The notes below the pieces were generated by a model. The model was not told where the DNA came from, made no database searches, and was given only the letters and a program-made list of their open reading frames with translations. The position numbers and the translations under genes were made by a program. From NCBI GenBank assembly GCA_029263215.1, contig JAJCXY010000053.1, forward strand, positions 1-64,000: DNA of 64,000 bases, given 5' to 3'. The stretch's first letter is position 1. Each line of letters begins with the position of its first letter. Below, piece by piece: positions 18,693-26,967 of the stretch. This DNA comes from Acidimicrobiales bacterium (GTDB lineage Bacteria; Actinomycetota; Acidimicrobiia; Acidimicrobiales; Aldehydirespiratoraceae).

Positions 18693-19259
18693 ATGACAGA
18701 CGCCCAGGCGACCCCCACCGCGCTACTCCGACAGGAGCACGAGCTGATCCTCGAGATTGCCGGTGCGCTCGCGGCGGTGCTCGACGAGCCTGGCGATGTC
18801 GACTACGACGAGATCGAACGCTGTGTCACCTTCTTTCGACTCTTCGCCGATGCCTGCCACCACGGCAAGGAAGAAGACCTGCTTTTCCCGGCCCTCGAAG
18901 CGAACGGGATGCCTCAAGAGGGGGGTCCTGTTGCCGTGATGCTCTTCGAGCACGATGAAGGCCGTGAGCTGGTGCGAGAAATGAGCGATTCGCTGACGCC
19001 GGCCCGAGCAGGAGACGAGGGGGCCGCAGAAAACCTCAGAACTGCCGCGTTCGGATTCGTGGAGTTGATCACCGCCCACATCTCCAAGGAAAACAACATC
19101 TTGTTCGAGATGGCAGACCGGCTCATCGAGGGTGCCGACAAGGTCGAGTTGCTCTCTGCCTACGGTGCCACCGCCGATTCTCGCTACGAGGGCCACTCCA
19201 AACCAGAGCTCGAACAGATCGCCGCCGGAATCCTCCAGCGCCGGTCGCCTAGAGGCTGA
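18693..19259 (+). CDS. Hemerythrin (HHE domain) protein
   Basis: RQEHELILEIAGAL, ADACHHGKEEDLLFPALE, LFEHDEGRELVREM, ITAHISKENNILFEMAD. Confidence 0.85.
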   Translation: MTDAQATPTALLRQEHELILEIAGALAAVLDEPGDVDYDEIERCVTFFRLFADACHHGKEEDLLFPALEANGMPQEGGPVAVMLFEHDEGRELVREMSDSLTPARAGDEGAAENLRTAAFGFVELITAHISKENNILFEMADRLIEGADKVELLSAYGATADSRYEGHSKPELEQIAAGILQRRSPRG

Positions 19260-19815
19260 CCCACCCGTCGGGCGGTGGGCCCTTCCCGGGGTGTACCTCA
19301 GCGCAGTCGGGGCAGGTGCGCGCCTCGATGTCGTCGTGGAACGAGTCGTAGACCACCGGCAACACCTTCACGATGTTGGCCGGCTCGCCCAAGGGAAGCT
19401 CAACGCGGTGAACCATCGTGCCGCAGTTGAAGCAGTACCACTGGAAGGCTTCCTTCATGCCGTACATGCGTGGCGACTCGACCACAATCCCAACCGATCC
19501 CTCCTGAGGCCTCTGGGGAGCGTGGACGGTGTGGGCTTCCATCATGAACACTTCGCCCTCGCGGATGGGGACGTCGTAGATTTCTCCGTCCTCCGCGATC
19601 TTCAGCATCATGTCGCCCTTGACCTGAAAGAACCACTCCTCGACGGGGTCGTCGTGGAAATCCACGCGGGTGTTGGGCCCGCCGACCACCATCACGATCA
19701 TCCCCGAGTCGTGGTGCAGCAACTGATTGTTGACCGGAGGCTTCAGCCGATCCTGGTTGTCTTCGACCCACTTCTGGAAGTTGAAGGGAGTGAGGGTTGG
19801 ATGGAGTTTGCCCAT
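19249..19815 (-). CDS. nbaC: 3-hydroxyanthranilate 3,4-dioxygenase
   Basis: FNFQKWVEDNQDRLKPPVNNQLL, VVGGPNTRVDFHDDPVEEWFFQVKGDMMLKI, C-terminal rubredoxin-like YCFNCGT...CPDC. Confidence 0.85.
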   Translation of the reverse strand: MGKLHPTLTPFNFQKWVEDNQDRLKPPVNNQLLHHDSGMIVMVVGGPNTRVDFHDDPVEEWFFQVKGDMMLKIAEDGEIYDVPIREGEVFMMEAHTVHAPQRPQEGSVGIVVESPRMYGMKEAFQWYCFNCGTMVHRVELPLGEPANIVKVLPVVYDSFHDDIEARTCPDCAEVHPGKGPPPDGWVSL

Positions 19816-19964
19816 GGCGATGTGCCCTCTCTTGTCTCGGTGAACGGATGAATTGTTGCCGCACCGACCGCTGAGCGCAATGCGTCCGACCGCTGACGTT
19901 CACACTGTTCCTGCTTGGTAGGGTCGGCGCCAGTGTCTCCTACCTTCCGCGCCGGGCCCTGTCG

Positions 19965-20912
19965 ATGAGCGATACCACACTCACGGTTGTCGCGATCGGT
20001 GGCAATTCGCTGCTCGACCCCGACCTCGAGCCGACGGTGGCCAACCAGTTCGCGGTCACCGCCGAGGCCATGGAGCCGGTCGCCGACCTTCTCGAGCGGG
20101 GCGAGCATCTGGTGCTCACCCACGGAAACGGGCCCCAGGTCGGGTTCCTCCAGCTTCGTTCGGAATTGGCTCGCGACTCCGTACATGAGGTGCCTCTCGA
20201 TTCTCTGGTTGCCGATACCCAGGGGGCGATGGGCTACATGATCGAGCGTGCCCTGCGCACCGCACTTCGGGAGCGGGGTCTCGACCTGCCGGTGGTCACG
20301 ATCGTCACCGAGGTGGAGGTCGACTCCGCCGACCCTGGCTTCGCCCAGCCCGACAAGCCGATCGGGCGTTTCTACGAAAAGGCCGAGGCCGAGGCTCTCG
20401 CCGCCGATCACGGCTGGACTCTGATGGAAGATCCCCGGCGCGGTCATCGCCGGGTTGTGGCGTCGCCCTCACCAAAACGAATAATGCAGTTGTCCACCAT
20501 CGAGCAGCTGGTCGACATGGGTGTCACCGTCATCTGCTGCGGCGGCGGCGGAGTGCCGGTGGCTCGCGGCGTCGACGGCACCCTCCGGGGGGCTGAGGCA
20601 GTCATCGACAAGGACCGGGTCAGCGCCATGCTCGCGTCCCAACTCGGCGCCGATCGACTGGTGATAACCACCGGCGTCGAATACGTCTTCGAGGACTACT
20701 ACTCCGACGACCCGATCCCCCGCCCCTTGCTGTCGATCGACGAGGCCCAAGAGATGGCGACGGCCGGCCAATTCGCGGCGGGCAGCATGGCCCCCAAGAT
20801 GGAGGCAGCCGTCAGCTATCTCGAGGCGGTCGATGGTGTGGCCCTGGTGTGTCTTCCCCGCGATCTCGTGTCTGCCATCGACGGGCAGACCGGCACTCGA
20901 ATTCATCGATGA
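19965..20912 (+). CDS. arcC: Carbamate kinase
   Basis: VVAIGGNSLL, VLTHGNGPQVGFL, ICCGGGGVPVAR, GAEAVIDKDRVSAMLASQLGAD, GSMAPKMEAA. Confidence 0.9.
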   Translation: MSDTTLTVVAIGGNSLLDPDLEPTVANQFAVTAEAMEPVADLLERGEHLVLTHGNGPQVGFLQLRSELARDSVHEVPLDSLVADTQGAMGYMIERALRTALRERGLDLPVVTIVTEVEVDSADPGFAQPDKPIGRFYEKAEAEALAADHGWTLMEDPRRGHRRVVASPSPKRIMQLSTIEQLVDMGVTVICCGGGGVPVARGVDGTLRGAEAVIDKDRVSAMLASQLGADRLVITTGVEYVFEDYYSDDPIPRPLLSIDEAQEMATAGQFAAGSMAPKMEAAVSYLEAVDGVALVCLPRDLVSAIDGQTGTRIHR

Positions 20913-20923
20913 TAGGAGAGTAA

Positions 20924-22072
20924 GTGAACCCCATGAGCCTTCTGGAGGCGCTCGATCAGAGCGATCTCGACGCGGTCTACAAGCGCAGCCTTCTCACCAC
21001 CCAGGGGTGGTCCGACGCCGATCTGGCGTCGATCCGATCGCTGGCCCGCACTCTTGCCGGCTTCGATCGCGCTGGTCTGTCGACGAGCCTGTGCCCGTCG
21101 GAATTGGCGTGGGCCGTTTTCTTCGACCAGTCGACTCGCACGAAGAGCGCGTGGGCCGGGGCTGCTTCGCGTCTCGGCATGCAGCCCGTGATCGTCGACG
21201 GCTCGTCCACCCAGGTCTCCCACGGTGAAACCGCGGTGGAGACCGGCGCGATGCTGGGGATGAATGCCCACGCGATGGGGATCAGGCACGACCTGATCCT
21301 CGGCGAGGGCAACACCTTCATCCGCGACATCACCCAAGGGATCGACGACTACCTCGCGGCCACCGACGACCCTCGGGCCGTGCCGGTGGTCAACCTCCAG
21401 TGCGATGTCGATCACCCCACCCAGTCCATGGCCGACTTGATGTGGCTCGAAGAGAAGTTCGGTGATCTCGCCGGAAAGAAGATCGCGGTGAGTTGGGCCT
21501 ACTCGCCGTCGTACGCCAAGCCCTTGTCGGTGCCCCAGGGTCTAGCCACCCTGCTCACCCGTTTCGGGGCCGATGTGACCCTGGCCCATCCCCCCGGCTA
21601 TCAGCTCATCGACGAGTGTATGGATGCTGCCCACGCCAATGCGGCCAACGGTGGATCGTTCCGGGTGGTCGACGACATGGACGAAGCCTTTGCCGATGCC
21701 GACATCGTCTACCCCAAGAGTTGGGGGGCCTACGACCTGATGCTCGAACGGGTCGACGCCAACGCCACCGGCGACACAGAGGGGTTGGCCGCAGTCGAAC
21801 AGAAGGCGCTGGCCCGCAATGCCGAGCACACCGACTGGATCTGCGATGAACGGCGGATGGGCCTCACTGCGGCGGGCGAGGCCCTCTACATGCACTGCCT
21901 GCCCGCCGACATCGGTGCGGAGGTGAGCCCGGGAGTGATGGACAAGTACAAGGTCGATGTGGCCCGGGAGGCCAACTACAAGGTTTATGTGGTGATGGCC
22001 CTGCTGGCCGCGGCCAAGGTGCCCGACATCGCCGCCCGACTGACAGAAATAGCCGAGGAGGCTTCCCAGTGA
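20924..22072 (+). CDS. ygeW: YgeW-like knotted carbamoyltransferase
   Basis: FFDQSTRTKSAWAGAASRLGM, LQCDVDHPTQSMADLMWLEEKFG, HCLPADIGAEVSPGVMDKYKVDVAREANYKVYV. Confidence 0.8.
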   Translation: MNPMSLLEALDQSDLDAVYKRSLLTTQGWSDADLASIRSLARTLAGFDRAGLSTSLCPSELAWAVFFDQSTRTKSAWAGAASRLGMQPVIVDGSSTQVSHGETAVETGAMLGMNAHAMGIRHDLILGEGNTFIRDITQGIDDYLAATDDPRAVPVVNLQCDVDHPTQSMADLMWLEEKFGDLAGKKIAVSWAYSPSYAKPLSVPQGLATLLTRFGADVTLAHPPGYQLIDECMDAAHANAANGGSFRVVDDMDEAFADADIVYPKSWGAYDLMLERVDANATGDTEGLAAVEQKALARNAEHTDWICDERRMGLTAAGEALYMHCLPADIGAEVSPGVMDKYKVDVAREANYKVYVVMALLAAAKVPDIAARLTEIAEEASQ

Positions 22073-23607
22073 CCAGTCTTGATACCCGCGTTGCCGAGCT
22101 CAGTGCCCAGTACCTGCCGCTGGCCGCCGAGATCCTGAAGGAGTGCATCCGCATCCCCGCCGACTATGTCGACCGCCCGGTCGATGAGGGAGGCGACCCC
22201 GACTGTGGCCTCAGCAATCATGAGGGACCCCGGCTTGAGTATCTGCACGACAAGATCATCGAGATCGGCGCGGTGCGTTCGCCTGCCGATGTGGGATTCG
22301 ACCCCTACGGCAACCTGGTCTGGTCGGTCGAGGATCCCGACGACGGCATCCCCCGCAGCGAGAAGCGTGTCGTCTACTTCGACGGCCACTCCGACACCGT
22401 CAAGGCGTTGAGGAGTACCTGGGCCGACAAGCTCGGAGGGATCGACGCCTACGACGGCATGGTCGACCCTTCCGCGATCGATCGCGACTATCTGCGCAGC
22501 GAGCTCGGTCATCTTCCTCCCGACGACGAATGGGATCAGCTGATCTTCGGGCGGGGATCCGCCGACCAGTTGGGTGGAGTGGTGTCGGAGGTGCTGGCCA
22601 CCAAGATCGCGTTGGAATTGGCCGATGAGGGTGCCCTGCGCGGCGTGATCGTGAGGGCCTACGCCACCGCCTGCGAAGAGGACAACGACGGCGGCGGCCC
22701 CATGTATCTCATGCGTGAGGTCCTGCCGGGCGCCGGGCCCGAACTCGTCCCCGACGTGGTGATCCTCACCGAAGGCACCGGCGATGCCCACAAGGGCGCG
22801 CTCGGTATCTATCGAGGCCAGCGCGGGCGCATGCAGATCGAGGTCACGGTCACGGGCCGTTCGTGTCATGGTTCGATGCCGTGGGAGGGTCTCAACCCAC
22901 TTGAGCATGGTGGCGCGATGGTGGCGGAGGCGGCTCGCCGCTACGGAGAGGGTGAAGGTTTCCTCGATGATCCGTTCCTGGGGGCGGGAAGTCGCACCGC
23001 TTCGTGGGCCACCTTGGAGTCGCCGAGCGATTGCGCGGTGCCCGATCGGTTCACCTTCCGCTTCGACCGGCGCCTGACGGTGGGCGAGACGCCCGAGCAG
23101 GCTCTGGCCGACATCGAGGCCCTAGATGCGGTTCGAGTGGCTCGGGAGGCCGGGCTCACCGTCGACATCGCCGTTCCGGTCTACGACCAGGCCACGTGGA
23201 AGGGCTACACGCTCGGGAATCCTCAGGTCTACATGGGCTGGGCTACTCCGGAAGACCATTCCTCGCTTCGGGTTGCGGCGTCGGTCTACGAGGATGTCGT
23301 TTCGCCCAACCTCACGCCGAGCCCGGTCGATGATGGGGGGTTGAGGTCCGAGGCCCGCGTCGATCGATGGATTTTCTCCACCGACGGTGTGGGTTTCCCG
23401 GTCCCGTCCGACGACACATCGATCGATGTCCCTTCTTCGAAGGCGTGGGTGGATGCCGGCAAGTATCGCCACCCCGCGATGTTCGGGTTCGGTCCCGGCA
23501 TCGAGCACAACACCCACAAGATCGGTGAGTGCGTCGACCAGCGTGAGCTCAGGCTCGTAATCGCGTTCCTGGCCCGATATCCGAGCGCCTATGCGGAAGG
23601 TGTTTGA
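22069..23607 (+). CDS. ygeY: YgeY-like M20-family deacetylase/peptidase
   Basis: LSNHEGPRLEYL, RVVYFDGHSDTVKALRSTWADK, FGRGSADQLGGVVSEVLATKIALELADEGALRGVIVRAYATACEEDNDGG; ATGA/GTGA-type overlap with ygeW stop. Confidence 0.75.
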   Translation: MTSLDTRVAELSAQYLPLAAEILKECIRIPADYVDRPVDEGGDPDCGLSNHEGPRLEYLHDKIIEIGAVRSPADVGFDPYGNLVWSVEDPDDGIPRSEKRVVYFDGHSDTVKALRSTWADKLGGIDAYDGMVDPSAIDRDYLRSELGHLPPDDEWDQLIFGRGSADQLGGVVSEVLATKIALELADEGALRGVIVRAYATACEEDNDGGGPMYLMREVLPGAGPELVPDVVILTEGTGDAHKGALGIYRGQRGRMQIEVTVTGRSCHGSMPWEGLNPLEHGGAMVAEAARRYGEGEGFLDDPFLGAGSRTASWATLESPSDCAVPDRFTFRFDRRLTVGETPEQALADIEALDAVRVAREAGLTVDIAVPVYDQATWKGYTLGNPQVYMGWATPEDHSSLRVAASVYEDVVSPNLTPSPVDDGGLRSEARVDRWIFSTDGVGFPVPSDDTSIDVPSSKAWVDAGKYRHPAMFGFGPGIEHNTHKIGECVDQRELRLVIAFLARYPSAYAEGV

Positions 23608-23609
23608 GT

Positions 23610-23625
23610 CTTGCTCTAGAGTAAG
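23610..23625. promoter_or_regulatory. 16-bp palindrome just upstream of the TetR-thioesterase fusion gene
   Basis: CTTGCTCTAGAGTAAG (one mismatched pair), 5 bp from the ATG at 23631. Confidence 0.5.
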
Positions 23626-23630
23626 CCTCT

Positions 23631-24677
23631 ATGGAGAGCACCAGGGACAGAATTCTCAACCGCGCACTGGAGATACTGAGCGGCGCCGAGTCGGCGTCGT
23701 TCACTATGCAGGCTCTGGCCGAGGATCTGGATCTGTCGAGTGGCAGCGTCTTTCACGCCTTCCCCACCCGGAGATCCCTGGTGGCGTCAGCCTTCGCGGC
23801 GGGAATCGCCCGCTACCACGAGGCGGTCATCGAAGCGATCGGGGGCTCCGACGACCCCCGTGACTCCGTGCGTTCGTTCGTGGCCGCCCATCTCGATTGG
23901 GTGGAGGCCAACGCCGGCCTGGCCCGTTTCCTGTTCACATCGCAGCCCGACGACGTGGCGGGTGAGGCATCGGAGCTGGCCGGCGCCAGCAACGACAGGT
24001 TCGCCTTGGTACAGGCCGAACTGTTCGGTGTCCTCGCCCACGGTGGAGCCATGGCCGACATCGATCCGCGTCTGGCTCACTCGCTCGCAATCGGTCCCAG
24101 CCAGGAGTACTGCCGCAAGTGGCTTCGAGGCACAGCTTCGATCCCTCCGAGCCAGGTCGCCTCCACCCTGCAGGTCGGTGCGCTGGCGGCGTTGGCAGCG
24201 ACACTCGCCGCCGGCCCCGAAGCCTCGGCCGAGCCGGCGTTCACTCCACCCACGAAAGCTCCCGGGCCCGGTGAGTTGACGTATCAGGGGGCGGTCTATC
24301 CGTGGCATCTCGACCACATGGGCCACATGAACGTCATGTGGTACGACTCGAAGTTCGATGAGGCGACGTGGCATTTCTTCGCTGCCCTCGGCCTCACCCC
24401 GCCCCGGCTACGAGACGAGCACCGCGGGATGGCCGCCATCGAACAGCACATCAAGTACCTCTCCGAACTCCACGCCGGCGACCTGGTGGAGATCAGGACC
24501 CGAATGCTCGAACAACACGACAAGGTGCTGATCTTCGAGCACGAGATGATCGACACGGTCACCCGAGAGGTCGCGGCCACTAGCAAGCTGACCGGGATCC
24601 ATCTCGACACTGAGGCGCGCCGCTCTCAGTCGCTCCCAGAGGATGTGAAGCAAGCGGCCTCGGACCTGATCGGCTAG
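23631..24677 (+). CDS. Fusion protein: TetR-type HTH regulator (about aa 1-195) + hotdog-fold (4HBT-like) acyl-CoA thioesterase (about aa 215-348)
   Basis: N-terminus TRDRILNRALEILSGAESASFTMQALAEDLDLSSGSVFHAFPTRRSLV (TetR HTH); C-terminus YPWHLDHMGHMNVMWYDSKFDEATWHFFAALGL...EQHIKYLSELHAGDLVEIRTRML (hotdog thioesterase); single uninterrupted 348-aa ORF. Confidence 0.8.
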   Translation: MESTRDRILNRALEILSGAESASFTMQALAEDLDLSSGSVFHAFPTRRSLVASAFAAGIARYHEAVIEAIGGSDDPRDSVRSFVAAHLDWVEANAGLARFLFTSQPDDVAGEASELAGASNDRFALVQAELFGVLAHGGAMADIDPRLAHSLAIGPSQEYCRKWLRGTASIPPSQVASTLQVGALAALAATLAAGPEASAEPAFTPPTKAPGPGELTYQGAVYPWHLDHMGHMNVMWYDSKFDEATWHFFAALGLTPPRLRDEHRGMAAIEQHIKYLSELHAGDLVEIRTRMLEQHDKVLIFEHEMIDTVTREVAATSKLTGIHLDTEARRSQSLPEDVKQAASDLIG

Positions 24678-24690
24678 TCACTGTGCCTTT

Positions 24691-24734
24691 GGGCCGGATG
24701 TCGTGAAAGTATGACCGTCGGGTCGATCCGGCCC
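24691..24734. repeat. Inverted repeat, 9-bp perfect arms, 26-nt loop
   Basis: GGGCCGGAT (24691-24699) and ATCCGGCCC (24726-24734) between the fusion gene and the ligase. Confidence 0.5.
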
Positions 24735-24757
24735 GACTCCCGCACCGAGGACCCGAG

Positions 24758-26281
24758 ATGCACGATCAGTTCAATGCGAGCGAATGGATGCTCGACCGCC
24801 ACGTCGCTGCCGGCGATGGCCAGCGGGTGGCAGTTCGTTGCGAGGGTGAGAGCCTCACCTATGAGGAGCTTCAGGGTCTGGTGAGCCGCACGGCCGGGGC
24901 TCTTCGGGCCATCGGGGTGAGGTCGGAGGAGAGGGTCGCGATGGCGATGCTCGACTCCGTCGAGTTCATCTCCGTCTTCCTCGGAGCAATGCGTATCGGT
25001 GCGGTGCCGGTGCCGATGAATCCCCTGCTCCCGGGGCGTGATCTCGGCGTAATTGTGGCCGACTCGCGGGCTCGGGTCGTGGTGGTCTCCGATGAGAAGA
25101 GCGCAGCCATAGGTGAGCTGAAGTCTGGAGCGCCGGAGCTCGAGCATGTCGTCACTACCGGCAACCGCGGTGACAGCGGGGCGACCATGTCGTGGGCGGC
25201 GTTCCAGGAAGGGGAAGGCGACCAGTCGCTCTATCCCACATCCGCGGAGTCGCCCGGGTTCTGGCTGTGCACGTCGGGCTCGACGGGCCACCCCAAGCTG
25301 GCGATGCATCGGCACGGAGATCTGCGAGTCACCTACGACACCTACGCGCGAAATGTTCTCGAAGTGAATAGCGACGACCGCTTCTTCTCGGTCGGGCCGA
25401 TGTTTCACGCCTATGGCCTCGGCAACTCGATCAGTTTCCCGTTCGCGGTCGGCGCCACGTCGATCATCGAATCCACCCGTCCGCCCACGCCCCAGCTCGT
25501 GGCCGACATCGTCACCACGGAGAAACCCACCCTGTTCTTCTGCATCCCCACCTTCTATGCCGCCCTCAACGCCGCATCGCTTCCCGCCGACACTTTCGCC
25601 TCGGTCCGGTGGGGGGCCTCCGCTGCCGAGCAGCTTCCGGCGGAGACCTTCCTGCGCTTCGAGGAGAACTACGGGGTCACCATCCTCGACGGAATCGGCT
25701 CCACCGAGATGCTTCACATCTATATGTCGAACTCAGCCGAGCACCGTTTGCCCGGCACCAGCGGCGTGCCGGTGCCCGGGTACGAGGTGAGAGTGGCCGA
25801 CGAGGCCGGCAGCGACGTGGCTGCGGGTGAGCCGGGCCAGTTGCTCGTACGCGGCGACTCGACCGCCACCGGTTACTGGTGCCGCAGCGAAACCTCCCGC
25901 TCCACCTTCGTGGGCGAATGGCTACATACCGGCGACCTCTACACCCGTACCGACGACGGCTTCCACACCTATCTCGGCCGTATCGACGACATGCTCCGCG
26001 TCGGTGGTGAATGGGTGTCGCCGGCGGAGGTGGAGGGGGTCCTCATCTCTCATCCAGGGGTGCTCGAAGCGGCGGTCGTCGGCGAACGCGACGAGTCCGA
26101 CATTCTCAGGCCCATCGCCTACCTGATTCCTGCCGGCGAGAGCCAACTCGATCCCGAGGAGCTCACCCAGTTCTGCCGTGAGCGTCTGGCCGGATACAAA
26201 CGCCCAAAGCGCTTCGAGATAGTTGCCGAGTTGCCCAAGACGGCCACGGGCAAGATCCAGCGCTACAAGCTGCGCGCCTGA
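24758..26281 (+). CDS. Benzoate/4-hydroxybenzoate-CoA ligase-like AMP-dependent ligase
   Basis: FWLCTSGSTGHPKLAMHRHGDL, FFSVGPMFHAYGLGNSISFPFAVGAT, LDGIGSTEMLHIYMSN, LHTGDLYTRTDDGFHTYLGRIDDMLRVGGEWVSPAEVEGVL, LPKTATGKIQRYKLR; typical of the benzoate-CoA ligase family. Confidence 0.8.
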   Translation: MHDQFNASEWMLDRHVAAGDGQRVAVRCEGESLTYEELQGLVSRTAGALRAIGVRSEERVAMAMLDSVEFISVFLGAMRIGAVPVPMNPLLPGRDLGVIVADSRARVVVVSDEKSAAIGELKSGAPELEHVVTTGNRGDSGATMSWAAFQEGEGDQSLYPTSAESPGFWLCTSGSTGHPKLAMHRHGDLRVTYDTYARNVLEVNSDDRFFSVGPMFHAYGLGNSISFPFAVGATSIIESTRPPTPQLVADIVTTEKPTLFFCIPTFYAALNAASLPADTFASVRWGASAAEQLPAETFLRFEENYGVTILDGIGSTEMLHIYMSNSAEHRLPGTSGVPVPGYEVRVADEAGSDVAAGEPGQLLVRGDSTATGYWCRSETSRSTFVGEWLHTGDLYTRTDDGFHTYLGRIDDMLRVGGEWVSPAEVEGVLISHPGVLEAAVVGERDESDILRPIAYLIPAGESQLDPEELTQFCRERLAGYKRPKRFEIVAELPKTATGKIQRYKLRA

Positions 26282-26290
26282 GCAGCGGGG

Positions 26291-26890
26291 TCAGGCCCGA
26301 GGCAGGAGCCCGAGGCCGACGACGTCGTTGAGGATGTCGAGCCACGACTCGAGCTGGCCGGTGTCGGTGGCGGTGAGGCCGCTGCGGACGATGGCCCAAC
26401 CGATTTCGAACAACACAGCCGCAGTGGGTGCGGGGTCGATGTCGGCTCGCACACTGCCCTCCGACTTGCCGACGGTGAGCATGTCCTCGAGTACCGCGCG
26501 GATTCGCTGCCGCTGACGTTCGGCGGCCATGCGGGCCACGTCGCCCCCGACGAGGTCGGTCTCGCCGAAGAGGGAGGAATGGAGCAACTCGTCGTGGCCA
26601 TAGTGGTCGGCGGTGAGCTCAACCAGGGCGCGGAGGCGCTCCGGTGCGGTGCCCGGCCTGGCGACAACCTGCTCGGCACTGTCGATGAACCGATCGAGTG
26701 ACCGCTCGACGACGGCCATGTAGACGTCTTGCTTGGACTCGAAGTGGAGGTAGACGCTGCCCTTGCCGGTGCTTGCCTCGGTGGCGATGTCTTCGATGGT
26801 GGTGCGCTTGTAGCCGAAGCGTCGGAAGCGGGTCTCGGCCGCGGCGAGGAGCCGGCCCCGTGGGTTTTCTTCGATCATCGTGGACGTCAC
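26291..26890 (-). CDS. TetR-family transcriptional regulator
   Basis: RGRLLAAAETRFRRFGYKRTTIEDIATEASTGKGSVYLHFESKQDVY HTH. Confidence 0.85.
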   Translation of the reverse strand: MTSTMIEENPRGRLLAAAETRFRRFGYKRTTIEDIATEASTGKGSVYLHFESKQDVYMAVVERSLDRFIDSAEQVVARPGTAPERLRALVELTADHYGHDELLHSSLFGETDLVGGDVARMAAERQRQRIRAVLEDMLTVGKSEGSVRADIDPAPTAAVLFEIGWAIVRSGLTATDTGQLESWLDILNDVVGLGLLPRA

Positions 26891-26917
26891 GGGAAGATCC
26901 TAGCGCGGTTGACGTTG

Positions 26918-26944
26918 ACTGACCAGATTACTAGTTTGGTCAGT
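26918..26944. promoter_or_regulatory. Operator-like inverted repeat between tetR and acyl-CoA dehydrogenase
   Basis: ACTGACCA-N11-TGGTCAGT, perfect 8-bp arms in the divergent intergenic region. Confidence 0.65.
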
Positions 26945-26967
26945 TGATACCGAAGTGTGAGGTTCAA

